A stretch of DNA of 64,000 nt from Clostridium algidicarnis DSM 15099 (lineage in GTDB: Bacteria; Bacillota; Clostridia; Clostridiales; Clostridiaceae): positions 168,624 through 232,623 of the forward strand of contig NZ_PTIS01000003.1 of NCBI RefSeq assembly GCF_002934235.1. Reading direction: 5' to 3'. Position numbers and translations under genes: made by a program. This document shows, one piece after another, positions 36,568-45,338 of this stretch. Every line of letters begins with the position of its first letter. Position 1 is the stretch's first letter. The notes below the pieces were generated by a model. The model did no database searches. It was not told the origin of the DNA and worked only from the letters and a program-made list of their open reading frames with translations.

Positions 36568-36922
36568 ATGGATAACAAATTAAATAAAACAGTTGCCAAT
36601 TTTTACTTGACTCAAACGTGCAGGTTCAACTATTTTAACAATTAAAGCTAATGGTAATATTATTCCATGTATTTTTCTAGAGGAAGATTTAGAGAATTAC
36701 AGAATTTGTGACGAGCGTTTGAATATCATGGAAAAAAGTATAATAGATGTATGGAATAATAGTAAAATGTTTAATTATGTTAGAAGTATTGGAGTATGTG
36801 CTGAATGTGAAATTTGTAATTTATATAAAAATAATAATTGTAGTGGTGGATGTCCTGTTTCGTCAAAATATTTTACAGGAACATTTGAAGGTAAGGATGA
36901 ATTCTGTTATATAGGAGGGTGA
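36568..36922 (+). pseudogene. Radical SAM/SPASM protein, internally deleted
   Basis: The 5' piece from ATG 36568 (GGTG site upstream) reads MDNKLNKTVANFYLTQTC, a typical radical-SAM N terminus leading to the CxxxCxxC motif, then runs out of frame to TAA at about 36643. The 3' piece, in another frame, gives RAGSTILTIKANGNIIPCIF and the SPASM cysteines (CAECEIC, CSGGCPVS, DEFC), ending at 36922. The catalytic barrel between them is missing, so an out-of-frame deletion has joined the two ends near 36615-36622. The parent was probably a peptide-modifying maturase. The ABC ATPase gene starts two bases later. Confidence 0.85.
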
Positions 36923-36923
36923 A

Positions 36924-37904
36924 ATGGAAATTTCATTAAATAGTGTATCAAAAGAATATAGGATAATTGAAAAAGGGGACTCTCTGTTTAAAAGAAAGAA
37001 AAGAAATATTCAAGCACTTAATGATGTCTCTTTTTCTATAAAATCAGGTGAAATCTGTGGGTTAATAGGACTTAACGGAGCAGGGAAATCTACATTAACA
37101 AAGATATTATGCGGAGTACTGTCAGAAACCAGTGGGGAAATTAAATTAACTTTGGAGGGTAAAGAAGTTATAGGTGAAGAATTCAAAAAAAATATGAGTG
37201 TTATATTTGGACATAGAGGACAGCTATGGGATAATCTGCAGGTGGCGGATTCTTATGAAATTATCAGTAGAATATACGATATACCTAGAGGCGAATTTCA
37301 AAAAAGATTAAGATGGCTAGGTCAAATGCTGGAGTTAAATGATTTATTATATAGACCAGCGAGACAATTAAGTCTTGGACAGAGAATGAAATGTGAAGTA
37401 GCTGGGAATTTATTATGTATGCCAAAATTGTTATTATTAGATGAGCCAACTATTGGACTCGACATTTTAACTAAGGAAAAGATATTTGATACTATTCTAG
37501 CCATTCATAAAGAGATTGAGAATACTATTATCTTTACATCTCACGATTTAAAAGATGTGGGGAATTTATGTAATCGGATATTGATTTTAAATAAAGGGAA
37601 ATTAATTTTTGATGATTCAATAAGTACGCTTTATGAAACCTATGCAAATGAATATATAATAACCTTAAAATCTCCTAACAAATTATTGAGTATAGATGAG
37701 TTATGGAGAATATTAGATGATTACCAAAAGAACATTAAAAATATAGAATATAAGGATAATAGCTTATTAATACATGTTAATAAAGAAGATAATTCAATAC
37801 CTTTTAAAATTATGGAATTATTAGATAAGGAATTGGCACCTAATAATTTCGATTTATCAACTACAAACTTCGAACAAATAATTCGAAATATATATGAAGG
37901 GTAA
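36924..37904 (+). CDS. ABC-2 type exporter ATP-binding protein
   Basis: 326 residues, ATG with AGGAGGG upstream. Walker A GLNGAGKST, Q-loop region VIFGHRGQLWDNL, signature LSLGQRMK, Walker B LLLLDEPTIGLD and H-loop TSHD are present. The GHRxQLWW/D-type Q-loop is seen in the ABC-2 ATPase group paired with DUF990-type permeases. A C-terminal about 80-residue extension follows. It begins 2 bp after the decayed SPASM gene, so the system once worked with it, probably for export of a modified peptide or self-protection. All ATPase motifs are intact. Confidence 0.93.
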   Translation: MEISLNSVSKEYRIIEKGDSLFKRKKRNIQALNDVSFSIKSGEICGLIGLNGAGKSTLTKILCGVLSETSGEIKLTLEGKEVIGEEFKKNMSVIFGHRGQLWDNLQVADSYEIISRIYDIPRGEFQKRLRWLGQMLELNDLLYRPARQLSLGQRMKCEVAGNLLCMPKLLLLDEPTIGLDILTKEKIFDTILAIHKEIENTIIFTSHDLKDVGNLCNRILILNKGKLIFDDSISTLYETYANEYIITLKSPNKLLSIDELWRILDDYQKNIKNIEYKDNSLLIHVNKEDNSIPFKIMELLDKELAPNNFDLSTTNFEQIIRNIYEG

Positions 37905-37914
37905 GTATAATAAA

Positions 37915-38697
37915 ATGAATACTTTAAAAAAACATGCAATCTGGATAAAGATGGGTTCCAAAATTCAATTTCATGATATTGGAATAATATTTGATCTGAT
38001 AGTAATGGTTGTATTTAGGTATATATTTTTAAGTTTTCTTTGGAGTAGTATTTTTAAATATAATGAAATAGCTAATTGGACTATGAATAGCTATAAAATT
38101 TATATAGGCTCAAGTGTATTTTTATCATGTTTAATATCATATCCAAATATTTATTTTATGAGTTTAGATATGAGAAGCGGGAATATTGTAAATTATTTGG
38201 TAAGACCAACATACTACCCTTACCATGTGATTTACAAAAATATAGGTATAGCAGCAAGTAATATATTGATATTAGCTCCTGTTTTTATTATTTATTTATC
38301 TTTTTCAAATACAAATATAACAGGAGAGAACTTATTTTGGTTTACTTTATTAGCTATTATGGGAGTTTTTACTTATATACTATTTGATACATTAATGGGG
38401 CTATTAACCTTTTGGTTTGAGAATAGCTGGGGACTTAACATTGTAAAGCAATCGATTTTCACCTTTTTTTCAGGAAGTATGTTTCCGTTAGACTTTCTTC
38501 CAAAAGAATTAAACAATATTTTAAAATATAGTCCTTTCCCAGGAATTATTTATAGACCTACCACTATTTTAATTAATGGCAGTTATAATAATCTATTTTT
38601 CTTATTTTTACAAATAGCTTGGATTTTAATATTTCTTATACTAATTAGAGTAATTTTTAGAAGTTGTGAGAAAGATGTGATAATATATGGTGGTTAA
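37915..38697 (+). CDS. ABC-2 permease (DUF990-like), first subunit
   Basis: 260 residues from ATG at 37915, which lies behind GAAGGG at long spacing; an ATG at 37894 would overlap the ATPase gene and has no ribosome site. Six hydrophobic helices with a conserved LDMRSGNIVNYLVRPTYYP loop and a GSMFPLDFLP segment near the fifth helix. It forms the membrane channel with the next gene product. It overlaps the next gene by 11 bp. Confidence 0.88.
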   Translation: MNTLKKHAIWIKMGSKIQFHDIGIIFDLIVMVVFRYIFLSFLWSSIFKYNEIANWTMNSYKIYIGSSVFLSCLISYPNIYFMSLDMRSGNIVNYLVRPTYYPYHVIYKNIGIAASNILILAPVFIIYLSFSNTNITGENLFWFTLLAIMGVFTYILFDTLMGLLTFWFENSWGLNIVKQSIFTFFSGSMFPLDFLPKELNNILKYSPFPGIIYRPTTILINGSYNNLFFLFLQIAWILIFLILIRVIFRSCEKDVIIYGG

Positions 38698-39487
38698 AAA
38701 AGTATTATATAATATAAGGATAATATTTGCTTTAGTTAAATATAATTTTAAAAATTTAACTAATTATAGAAAGGATTTCTTGATTGGACTTTTTATGGTT
38801 ATAATAAACATGACAATTAGCTTATCTTATATAGAAATCCTTTATAATAACATAACTAATATAGCTAATTGGAGTAAATATGAGATAATGTTAATATACG
38901 CCATAGCTTCTTTAAACATGTCCATATATAGTATCTTATATGGAAACTATAGGAACTTAAAAAGATACATTTTTAATGGAGAATTAGAAATGATGCTGAC
39001 AAAACCATTAGATATTGTTCTACATTTAAGAATGAGAGAAGTTAGTATACAACCACTTGTAAATATCATAGTTTATATAACTTTATTCTTTTTTTGTTTA
39101 AAACAACTTAATAAAAGTATTACTTGTATTATCTTATTAAAGATAGTGGGGTTGTCTATTTTAGGAGTATTATTCATAGCTTCAATTGCATTGACTTCGC
39201 TTAGTATATTATTTTACACAAGATATACATATACCCCATATGATTCTATAATGACCACATTAGAATTAACAAACTATCCAATAAATATCTTTTCAGAAAT
39301 AGTAAAAAATATAGTGCTTACAGTTTTCCCTATTGCTTTAATAGGATATTTACCAGCTAACACTATATTATTAAAAGATAATGTAGCTATCAATAAAATA
39401 GTAGTTATTATTATATTAATATATTATTTTATATCAAAATTAATATTTAAAACTTCAATAAAAAGATATGATGGGTTAGGGAATTAA
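38687..39487 (+). CDS. ABC-2 permease (DUF990-like), second subunit
   Basis: 266 residues, six hydrophobic helices. It carries the matching loop FNGELEMMLTKPLDIVLHLRMRE after helix 3, interrupted here only for description, and an NYPINIFSEIVKN segment before the last helices. Together with the upstream permease and ATPase it forms a heteromeric exporter. It is the last gene of the unit; a long-loop terminator follows at 39605. Substrate unknown. Confidence 0.88.
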   Translation: MVVKKVLYNIRIIFALVKYNFKNLTNYRKDFLIGLFMVIINMTISLSYIEILYNNITNIANWSKYEIMLIYAIASLNMSIYSILYGNYRNLKRYIFNGELEMMLTKPLDIVLHLRMREVSIQPLVNIIVYITLFFFCLKQLNKSITCIILLKIVGLSILGVLFIASIALTSLSILFYTRYTYTPYDSIMTTLELTNYPINIFSEIVKNIVLTVFPIALIGYLPANTILLKDNVAINKIVVIIILIYYFISKLIFKTSIKRYDGLGN

Positions 39488-39604
39488 GATAGTAAATAAA
39501 ACACTATATTTTATGTAAGCACTGTGCTTCAAATAGTTACTCTGAAGTTTTGTATTAAAGTCAGCTTTAAGTGCTTATTTTCACGTAATCCTGTGTTTAA
39601 GTAG

Positions 39605-39683
39605 TCCATAGTGATTATTCTCTTTGTATAGTTTTCTTTAGCGATTAAATTATAACATAGAATAATCCACTATGGATTTTTTT
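39605..39683 (+). terminator. Long-loop terminator hairpin containing the right repeat copy
   Basis: 17-bp arms (39605-39621 and 39659-39676, one bulged base) enclose a 37-nt loop that includes GCGATTAAATTATAACA (39641-39657), and are followed by seven T. The rest of the 400-bp gap before pckA holds only weak inverted repeats (TAAGCAC near 39514 with GTGCTTA near 39570). Confidence 0.65.
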
Positions 39684-39886
39684 AGCATAATGCAAGCAAG
39701 TTTCATTATATAGTTATTTTATATAATATAAAGAATATACTAATGAATGAAAAAGGTATCTTAATGAAGGAATAAATTCATTAACTCAATTTTTAAAATA
39801 TAAAAACAAAATATTTATTGCAAAAAACAAACTATTGTGTGATAATTTGATTGTAAAGAGTATTATATATTATAGGGGGAATAAAG

Positions 39887-41461
39887 ATGGGATCAAGCAG
39901 CCTAGAATATTTAAATTTAAAAGTAAAACATTCATATGAGAATTTGCCAGCGGCAAAGCTTATAGAAGACGCTTTAAAAAATGGAGAAGGATGTCTTTCT
40001 AAAAGTGGAGCATTAGTTGTTGAAACTGGCAAATATACAGGTCGTTCACCTAAAGATAGGTTTATAGTAAGGCAAAAGAGCATTGAAGATAAAATAAACT
40101 GGGGAGACACAAATCTTCCTATAAATGAAGACGTTTTCGACAATCTTTATAAAAAAGTTTTAGATTACTTAGAAGATAAAGATGCTTACATTTTTGATGG
40201 CTTTGTAGGAGCGGAAGAAAAGTACAAGCTATCTGTAAAGGCAGTATGTGAATATGCTTCTCAGGCGCTTTTTGCAAGCCAATTATTTAGAAGATACGAT
40301 AGTTATGATAAAGAATTTTTAGATAAGCCTGATTTTACAGTAATTTCAGCTCCAGGATTTAAAGCTGATGGCAAAAAAGATGGAATAAACTCAGAAGCTT
40401 TTATATTGGTGAATTTTGATAAAAAGATAGTTTTGATAGGTGGAACTCAATATGCAGGAGAAATCAAAAAATCTATGTTTTCTGTTATGAATTTCTTGTT
40501 ACCTTTAAAGGGAGTATTCCCAATGCATTGTTCTGCTAATGTAGGAGAAAATGAGGATGTAGCAATATTTTTTGGACTATCAGGAACAGGTAAGACTACT
40601 TTATCTACAGATCCTAAAAGAAAACTTATAGGAGATGACGAGCATGGTTGGTGGGATGAAGGCGTCTTCAATTTTGAAGGTGGTTGTTATGCAAAAACCA
40701 TTAGCTTAGATAAAGACAAAGAAAAAGATATATATGAAGCTATAAGATTTGGAGCTTTATTGGAAAATGTTGTTTTAGATGAAAATAGAATCCCAAATTA
40801 CGATGATGATAGCCTTACAGAAAATACTAGGGCAGCTTATAACCTAAGCCACATTGATAATATACAACCAGGTGGTAAGGGTAAAAACCCTAATACTATT
40901 ATATTCTTAACAGCAGACGCTTTTGGTGTATTGCCTCCAATTTCAAAGTTATCTAAAGAGGCTGCTATGTATCATTTTATGTCTGGATATACAAGTAAGC
41001 TAGCAGGTACAGAAAGAGGAATTAAAGAACCACAAGCTACATTTTCTGCATGTTTTGGGGAACCTTTTATGTTAATGAATCCAGCGGTATATGCTAAACT
41101 TTTAGGAGAGAGAATAGATAGTAACGAAGTAGATGTATATCTTATTAACACTGGATGGTGTGGTGGCCCTTATGGAGTAGGTTCTAGAATGAAACTACCA
41201 TATACAAGAGCTATGGTTACAGCAGCTATAGAGGGTGGATTAAAGGATACTAAGTGGGAAGAACACCCAATATTTAAGGTGATGATGCCAATGGAATGTA
41301 AGGGTGTTCCAAGTGAAATATTAAATCCAATTAATTTATGGGAAGACAAGGAAAGTTATAATGAAAAAGCTATAGAACTTGCTAAAAAGTTTAATAGTAA
41401 TTTCAAAAAGTTTAAAGAAGTTTCAAATGATGTAGTAAAAGCGGGGCCTACTATAGAATAA
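39887..41461 (+). CDS. pckA: Phosphoenolpyruvate carboxykinase (ATP)
   Basis: 524 residues. The enzyme converts oxaloacetate and ATP to PEP and CO2. The kinase P-loop is FFGLSGTGKTTLSTDP, followed by the metal-binding LIGDDEHGW and NFEGGCYAK segments; the substrate Arg region is TGRSPKDRF and the C-terminal half has NTGWCGGPYGVG. ATG with GGGGGAA upstream. In anaerobes it serves gluconeogenesis or anaplerosis. Flanked by its own terminator. Confidence 0.97.
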   Translation: MGSSSLEYLNLKVKHSYENLPAAKLIEDALKNGEGCLSKSGALVVETGKYTGRSPKDRFIVRQKSIEDKINWGDTNLPINEDVFDNLYKKVLDYLEDKDAYIFDGFVGAEEKYKLSVKAVCEYASQALFASQLFRRYDSYDKEFLDKPDFTVISAPGFKADGKKDGINSEAFILVNFDKKIVLIGGTQYAGEIKKSMFSVMNFLLPLKGVFPMHCSANVGENEDVAIFFGLSGTGKTTLSTDPKRKLIGDDEHGWWDEGVFNFEGGCYAKTISLDKDKEKDIYEAIRFGALLENVVLDENRIPNYDDDSLTENTRAAYNLSHIDNIQPGGKGKNPNTIIFLTADAFGVLPPISKLSKEAAMYHFMSGYTSKLAGTERGIKEPQATFSACFGEPFMLMNPAVYAKLLGERIDSNEVDVYLINTGWCGGPYGVGSRMKLPYTRAMVTAAIEGGLKDTKWEEHPIFKVMMPMECKGVPSEILNPINLWEDKESYNEKAIELAKKFNSNFKKFKEVSNDVVKAGPTIE

Positions 41462-41490
41462 TATATCTATTAAACTTAAATATAAAAGTT

Positions 41491-41532
41491 AAAAAGTGTC
41501 TCTTCAAAAATATTTTGAAGAGACACTTTTTG
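41491..41532 (+). terminator. Terminator of pckA
   Basis: Arms of about 18 bp, AAAAAGTGTCTCTTCAAA and its complement, with a short loop and T-run. Confidence 0.93.
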
Positions 41533-41638
41533 TAAAAGATTTAAAAAAATCTAATTACTATAGGAAACTTTTAGCTTTTAGTATATAATTTTATCATAAA
41601 ATAGAATTTAAATAAAAAGTTAAGTGAGGTTTTAATTT

Positions 41639-42751
41639 ATGAAATCTGTAGTAAAAAAAGGTATATTAATTCTAATTATTGTGTCTGCTTTTGGCACATT
41701 TGCTTTTGGTTGTAAGAATAGTGTAAGTAAATCCAAAGGTGTATTAGTCGAAAAATGGGATAATATTTACACAGGTACCAATATAAAGTTTTATAATGAA
41801 GACTTTGAATCTGATTATTTGAAAAGTTTATCAAGTGAATATGAATTATCCTCTAAAGTAGATGGGTTAGAAAAAGATATGGATAAAGCTGAACAAATAT
41901 TGGAGTGGACCAATGAAATGTTTGAATTTAACAAAGGTAGTATAAGTGGTAAAGAAGATGCAAAGTCAATAATAGATACTTTAAAAGATGCTAAAAAGGC
42001 TTCTGATAAAGATATGAGTATAGTTTTTACACAAGCTTTAAGATCTGTTGGTGTACAAGCAAGAGTTGGTGAATTTAAAGTTAAGGATGGTCAATTTAAT
42101 AAAAAAGATTCATCTTTATACATATCAGAAGTATGGAGTAAAGACTTAAATAAGTGGGTGGCTATAGATGTGGCTAACAATGCCTGCTTTTACAAAGATG
42201 ATATTCCATTAAGTGCTATAGAACTTTTGAAAAGTGATATAGATACAATAGGGATAAAAAAATCCAAAAATCTAGGAAAATATAAAAAAGAAATTTCAAA
42301 ATATTTATATTCTTATTCAATACCTATTGATAATAACTTTATTGGAGTAAAAAAAAGTAATTCATTTATAAATTATTTACCAGAAGGAAATATGCCAGAA
42401 ATAAAAGGTTTAAAGTCTTATGAAAATCCTTCTTTATACGTAAACAGTAGTGAATTATTTGAGGTAAGTCCGTACAAGGAGTACTCTAATGCTAAAAGCG
42501 ATGATAAAGCTACATTTATTCTTATGAAAAAAGATCCTAGTACAGATAAAGATGAAGAGTTACAGTTTGTAGTAGGTGCATTTAAAGAAAGTTCTATGGT
42601 AAAGGAATATTATGCCAGTATAGATGGAATGGAGTATTACAAAGTTAATCAATACTTTGATTTAAAACTTAAGATAGGTGAAAATAAAATAATTCTTTCA
42701 GAAGATGGAAAAACACCTGTAAGAGAAATAATAATTAATTACAAAAAATAA
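41639..42751 (+). CDS. Lipoprotein with transglutaminase-like domain lacking catalytic residues
   Basis: 370 residues. The N-terminal signal ends in a lipobox (TFAFGC), so it should be lipid-anchored outside the membrane. The central domain follows the transglutaminase-like layout (VFTQALRSVGVQARVGEF; SEVWSKDLNKWVAID), but the expected Cys before the FTQAL helix is absent (DKDMS) and the HAW histidine is replaced (LYISEVW). Only the Asp region (AIDVANN) is kept. The C-terminal 130 residues are not recognised. Probably a binding rather than catalytic protein. Monocistronic. Confidence 0.8.
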   Translation: MKSVVKKGILILIIVSAFGTFAFGCKNSVSKSKGVLVEKWDNIYTGTNIKFYNEDFESDYLKSLSSEYELSSKVDGLEKDMDKAEQILEWTNEMFEFNKGSISGKEDAKSIIDTLKDAKKASDKDMSIVFTQALRSVGVQARVGEFKVKDGQFNKKDSSLYISEVWSKDLNKWVAIDVANNACFYKDDIPLSAIELLKSDIDTIGIKKSKNLGKYKKEISKYLYSYSIPIDNNFIGVKKSNSFINYLPEGNMPEIKGLKSYENPSLYVNSSELFEVSPYKEYSNAKSDDKATFILMKKDPSTDKDEELQFVVGAFKESSMVKEYYASIDGMEYYKVNQYFDLKLKIGENKIILSEDGKTPVREIIINYKK

Positions 42752-42773
42752 TTATTAGAATAAAAATCAACAT

Positions 42774-42820
42774 AAAGAATATACTAAAGGTACGAATCTT
42801 TAGTATGTTCTTTATTTATT
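42774..42820 (+). terminator. Terminator after the transglutaminase-like gene
   Basis: 16-bp arms (42774-42789 and 42798-42813, one mismatch) and T-rich tail. Confidence 0.85.
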
Positions 42821-42849
42821 TTTATAACATTAAATAAATATATACGATA

Positions 42850-42878
42850 TTGATTATTAATATCAACTATGATATAAT
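42850..42878 (+). promoter_or_regulatory. Predicted sigma-A promoter of the superoxide dismutase gene
   Basis: TTGATT at 42850-42855 and TATAAT at 42873-42878, 17-bp spacer, about 70 bp before the ATG. Confidence 0.65.
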
Positions 42879-42948
42879 AAGAATAATCAATAAATTAAAA
42901 CTAAAGTTATAAAAATAAATTTAATAAAAATAAATGGAGGGAATTTAA

Positions 42949-43560
42949 ATGAAATATAAATTACCAGAACTTAAATATGATTATAATGCATTAGAACCAT
43001 ATATAGATAAAGCAACTATGGAAATACATCATACTAAGCATCATGCAGCATATATAAATAACCTTAATGCTGCATTAGAAAAACATCCTGAACTTGAAAA
43101 TAAGGAATTAGAAGAACTTTTAAAAGATATAGATTTAGTACCAGAAGATATAAGAGTAGCCGTAAGAAATAATGGAGGAGGTCACTATAATCACTCTATG
43201 TTTTGGAGCTTTATGGGCCCTAATAAAGGTGGAGAACCAAAAGGGCAGGTAAAAGAAGAGATAAACAAGGTATTCGGAAGCTTTGATAAATTTAAAGAAG
43301 ACTTTGGTAAAGCTGCAGCTACAAGATTCGGAAGTGGGTGGGCATGGCTTGTTTTAAATAAAGATGGAAAACTTCAAATTGTGTCTACACCAAATCAGGA
43401 TAATCCAATAACAGATGGTAATATACCTATTTTAGCTTTAGACGTGTGGGAACATGCTTACTATTTAAAATATCAAAACAAAAGACCTGACTATATAGAA
43501 GCATGGTGGAAAGTTGTAGATTGGGATCAAGTAGAAAGATTATATAAGAATAATAAATAA
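42949..43560 (+). CDS. sodA: Superoxide dismutase (Mn/Fe family)
   Basis: 203 residues. Metal ligands are visible: His27 in EIHHTKHH, the second His in [11 protein letters not shown], and Asp and His in LDVWEHAYY. The ending [16 protein letters not shown] is typical. It dismutates superoxide in the cytosol. The metal cannot be fixed by eye. GGAGGG precedes the ATG. A thioredoxin-like gene follows after a terminator. Confidence 0.96.
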   Translation: MKYKLPELKYDYNALEPYIDKATMEIHHTKHHAAYINNLNAALEKHPELENKELEELLKDIDLVPEDIRVAVRNNGGGHYNHSMFWSFMGPNKGGEPKGQVKEEINKVFGSFDKFKEDFGKAAATRFGSGWAWLVLNKDGKLQIVSTPNQDNPITDGNIPILALDVWEHAYYLKYQNKRPDYIEAWWKVVDWDQVERLYKNNK

Positions 43561-43565
43561 TAAAG

Positions 43566-43601
43566 AAAAGCTTGTATACTTAAATATACAAGCTTTTTTT
43601 A
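43566..43601 (+). terminator. Terminator of the superoxide dismutase gene
   Basis: 13-bp perfect arms (AAAAGCTTGTATA and its complement), 6-nt loop and a T-run. Confidence 0.92.
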
Positions 43602-43687
43602 CGTATAAATAATAAAGATTATGAATCACTTGCAAATACCTAATGGGGGTATTAATATAAAAGTATAAAAAGTAGGAGGTATGGTTT

Positions 43688-44011
43688 ATGATTAAATTAA
43701 ATTCATTAGAGGAAATTGAAGAATTTATTAAAAACAATGATTTTAGTTTTCTTTATTTTGGGGATGAAACTTGTGGGGTTTGTATGGCATTATTGCCTAA
43801 GATTAGTAAGGTTTTAAAAGAATACCCTAACATTAAAGCAGCATATATAGAAATTGATGATGTTAAACTTGCTATGGAAAGATATTCTATATTTACAATT
43901 CCAGTTGTACTATTATATGTAGAAGGAAAAGAAACTATAAGAGAAGCTAGATTTATAAGTGTAAATGATGTGGAGGAAAAAATTAAAAGAATATCTACTA
44001 TTTATAAATAA
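43688..44011 (+). CDS. Thioredoxin-like protein with CGVC motif
   Basis: 107 residues. Thioredoxin fold with redox pair Cys29-G-V-Cys32 in FGDETCGVCMALLPK and the cis-Pro segment FTIPVVLLY. The CGVC sequence differs from the classical CGPC, so reduction potential may differ. ATG with AGGAGGT upstream. It follows sodA and could serve oxidative-stress repair; the target is unknown. Confidence 0.9.
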   Translation: MIKLNSLEEIEEFIKNNDFSFLYFGDETCGVCMALLPKISKVLKEYPNIKAAYIEIDDVKLAMERYSIFTIPVVLLYVEGKETIREARFISVNDVEEKIKRISTIYK

Positions 44012-44046
44012 TAACAAAGTATTTATTATTTTGATAAGCCAATCAA

Positions 44047-44076
44047 TAGACAAAAGTTATTAATATACCTTATAAT
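44047..44076 (+). promoter_or_regulatory. Predicted promoter of uppP
   Basis: TAGACA at 44047-44052 and TATAAT at 44071-44076, 18-bp spacer, 65 bp before the ATG. Confidence 0.5.
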
Positions 44077-44140
44077 AGATAAGTATATATTTAAATATAA
44101 TATTAAAAACCAAATTTTCTAAAAGGGGAGAAATAAATAT

Positions 44141-44971
44141 ATGTTAATAATTTTTAAGGCAATTATTATAGCTATTGTAGAAGGGATAACTGAATTTTTA
44201 CCTATATCATCTACAGGGCATATGATTTTAGTGGGGGATTTAATTAAGTTTAATGGTAGCGATTTTTCTGATATGTATGAAGTTGTTATACAACTTGGAG
44301 CAATACTTGCAGTAGTGGTTTTATATTGGGCGAAAATAAGAGAAATGATAGTATCTTTCTTTAAGTTTGAGAAAAAAGGTATAAGGTTTTGGCTTAATAT
44401 AATTGTAGCAACAATACCAGCTATGATAATGGGATTTGCTTTAAATAAGATTATTAAACAATATCTTTTTAATAGTAAAACTGTAATCATTGGATTTGTA
44501 GTAGGGGGTATACTTCTTATAGTTATTGAAAATAACTTTAGGAAAAGAGAAAATAGCAACACTGTAGTACGGAAATTAGAAGATATTAGCTATGGACAGG
44601 CTTTTAAAGTAGGATTATTTCAGTGTCTTGCTATGTGGCCTGGAATGTCTAGATCTGCATCTACCATAATGGGAGGATGGGTAGCTGGGCTTTCAACAAC
44701 AGTTGCTACAGAATTCTCATTTTTCTTGGCTATTCCTGTAATGATAGGAGCATCAGGACTTGAACTTAAAAAATTTGACTTTTCATCTGTAGCTGCTAAT
44801 GAAAAGATTGCACTAGCAGTAGGCTTTGTTGTAGCTTTTATTACAGCATTATTAGTAGTAGACAGATTTATAGCATTCTTAAAGAAAAAACCTATGAGAA
44901 CATTTGCAATATATAGATTATCCGTAGCGGCTATATTCATAATACTAGTTGCTTTAAATGTAATAAAATAA
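44141..44971 (+). CDS. uppP: Undecaprenyl-diphosphatase (BacA/UppP)
   Basis: 276 residues, about eight membrane helices. Signature motifs EGITEFLPISSTGHMIL and WPGMSRSASTIMGG are intact. It dephosphorylates undecaprenyl pyrophosphate to recycle the cell-wall carrier lipid and gives basal bacitracin resistance when overproduced. ATG with AAAGGGGAG upstream. Monocistronic with its own promoter. Confidence 0.97.
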   Translation: MLIIFKAIIIAIVEGITEFLPISSTGHMILVGDLIKFNGSDFSDMYEVVIQLGAILAVVVLYWAKIREMIVSFFKFEKKGIRFWLNIIVATIPAMIMGFALNKIIKQYLFNSKTVIIGFVVGGILLIVIENNFRKRENSNTVVRKLEDISYGQAFKVGLFQCLAMWPGMSRSASTIMGGWVAGLSTTVATEFSFFLAIPVMIGASGLELKKFDFSSVAANEKIALAVGFVVAFITALLVVDRFIAFLKKKPMRTFAIYRLSVAAIFIILVALNVIK

Positions 44972-45338
44972 AAATCTATATTAAGTAGAAGCATATATGG
45001 TTATTTAATTATATTCATAAAACTTGGGTATGATATATAACCATAATGCTTTATAAAGAGTATGCTAATATTTTAACAGTCCTCATATTTGGTATAAGTG
45101 CAAAATTATTATCTTATGTGTAATAGATATCATTTAAAGTGTATAATTAAATAAAAGGTAGTTTTAGTTGCTTTCCTCATAAATAATATAAAATTAATGC
45201 CAAAAAGGTATCTTTGAGGTTTTGTTGAGGTTTGTGTTGCGGTTAAATCTAATACAAAGAACCGTATTTTGAAACACTTAAATAAATAAAAATATATCTT
45301 TAATATTCATACAATAATCATTAAAGTTGGAGGTAAAC
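44972..45338 (+). other. Intergenic region after uppP with a long-loop hairpin
   Basis: About 365 bp with no gene. A 15-16-bp stem (44989-45004 with 45037-45051, AAGCAT...ATGCTT) may terminate uppP. A small CGGTT/AACCG pairing lies at about 45240-45264. Nothing else was recognised. Confidence 0.5.

Noticed and set aside
44119..44562. 147-codon minus-strand frame opposite uppP
   Set aside because: Mirrors the hydrophobic codon pattern of UppP and has no independent support.
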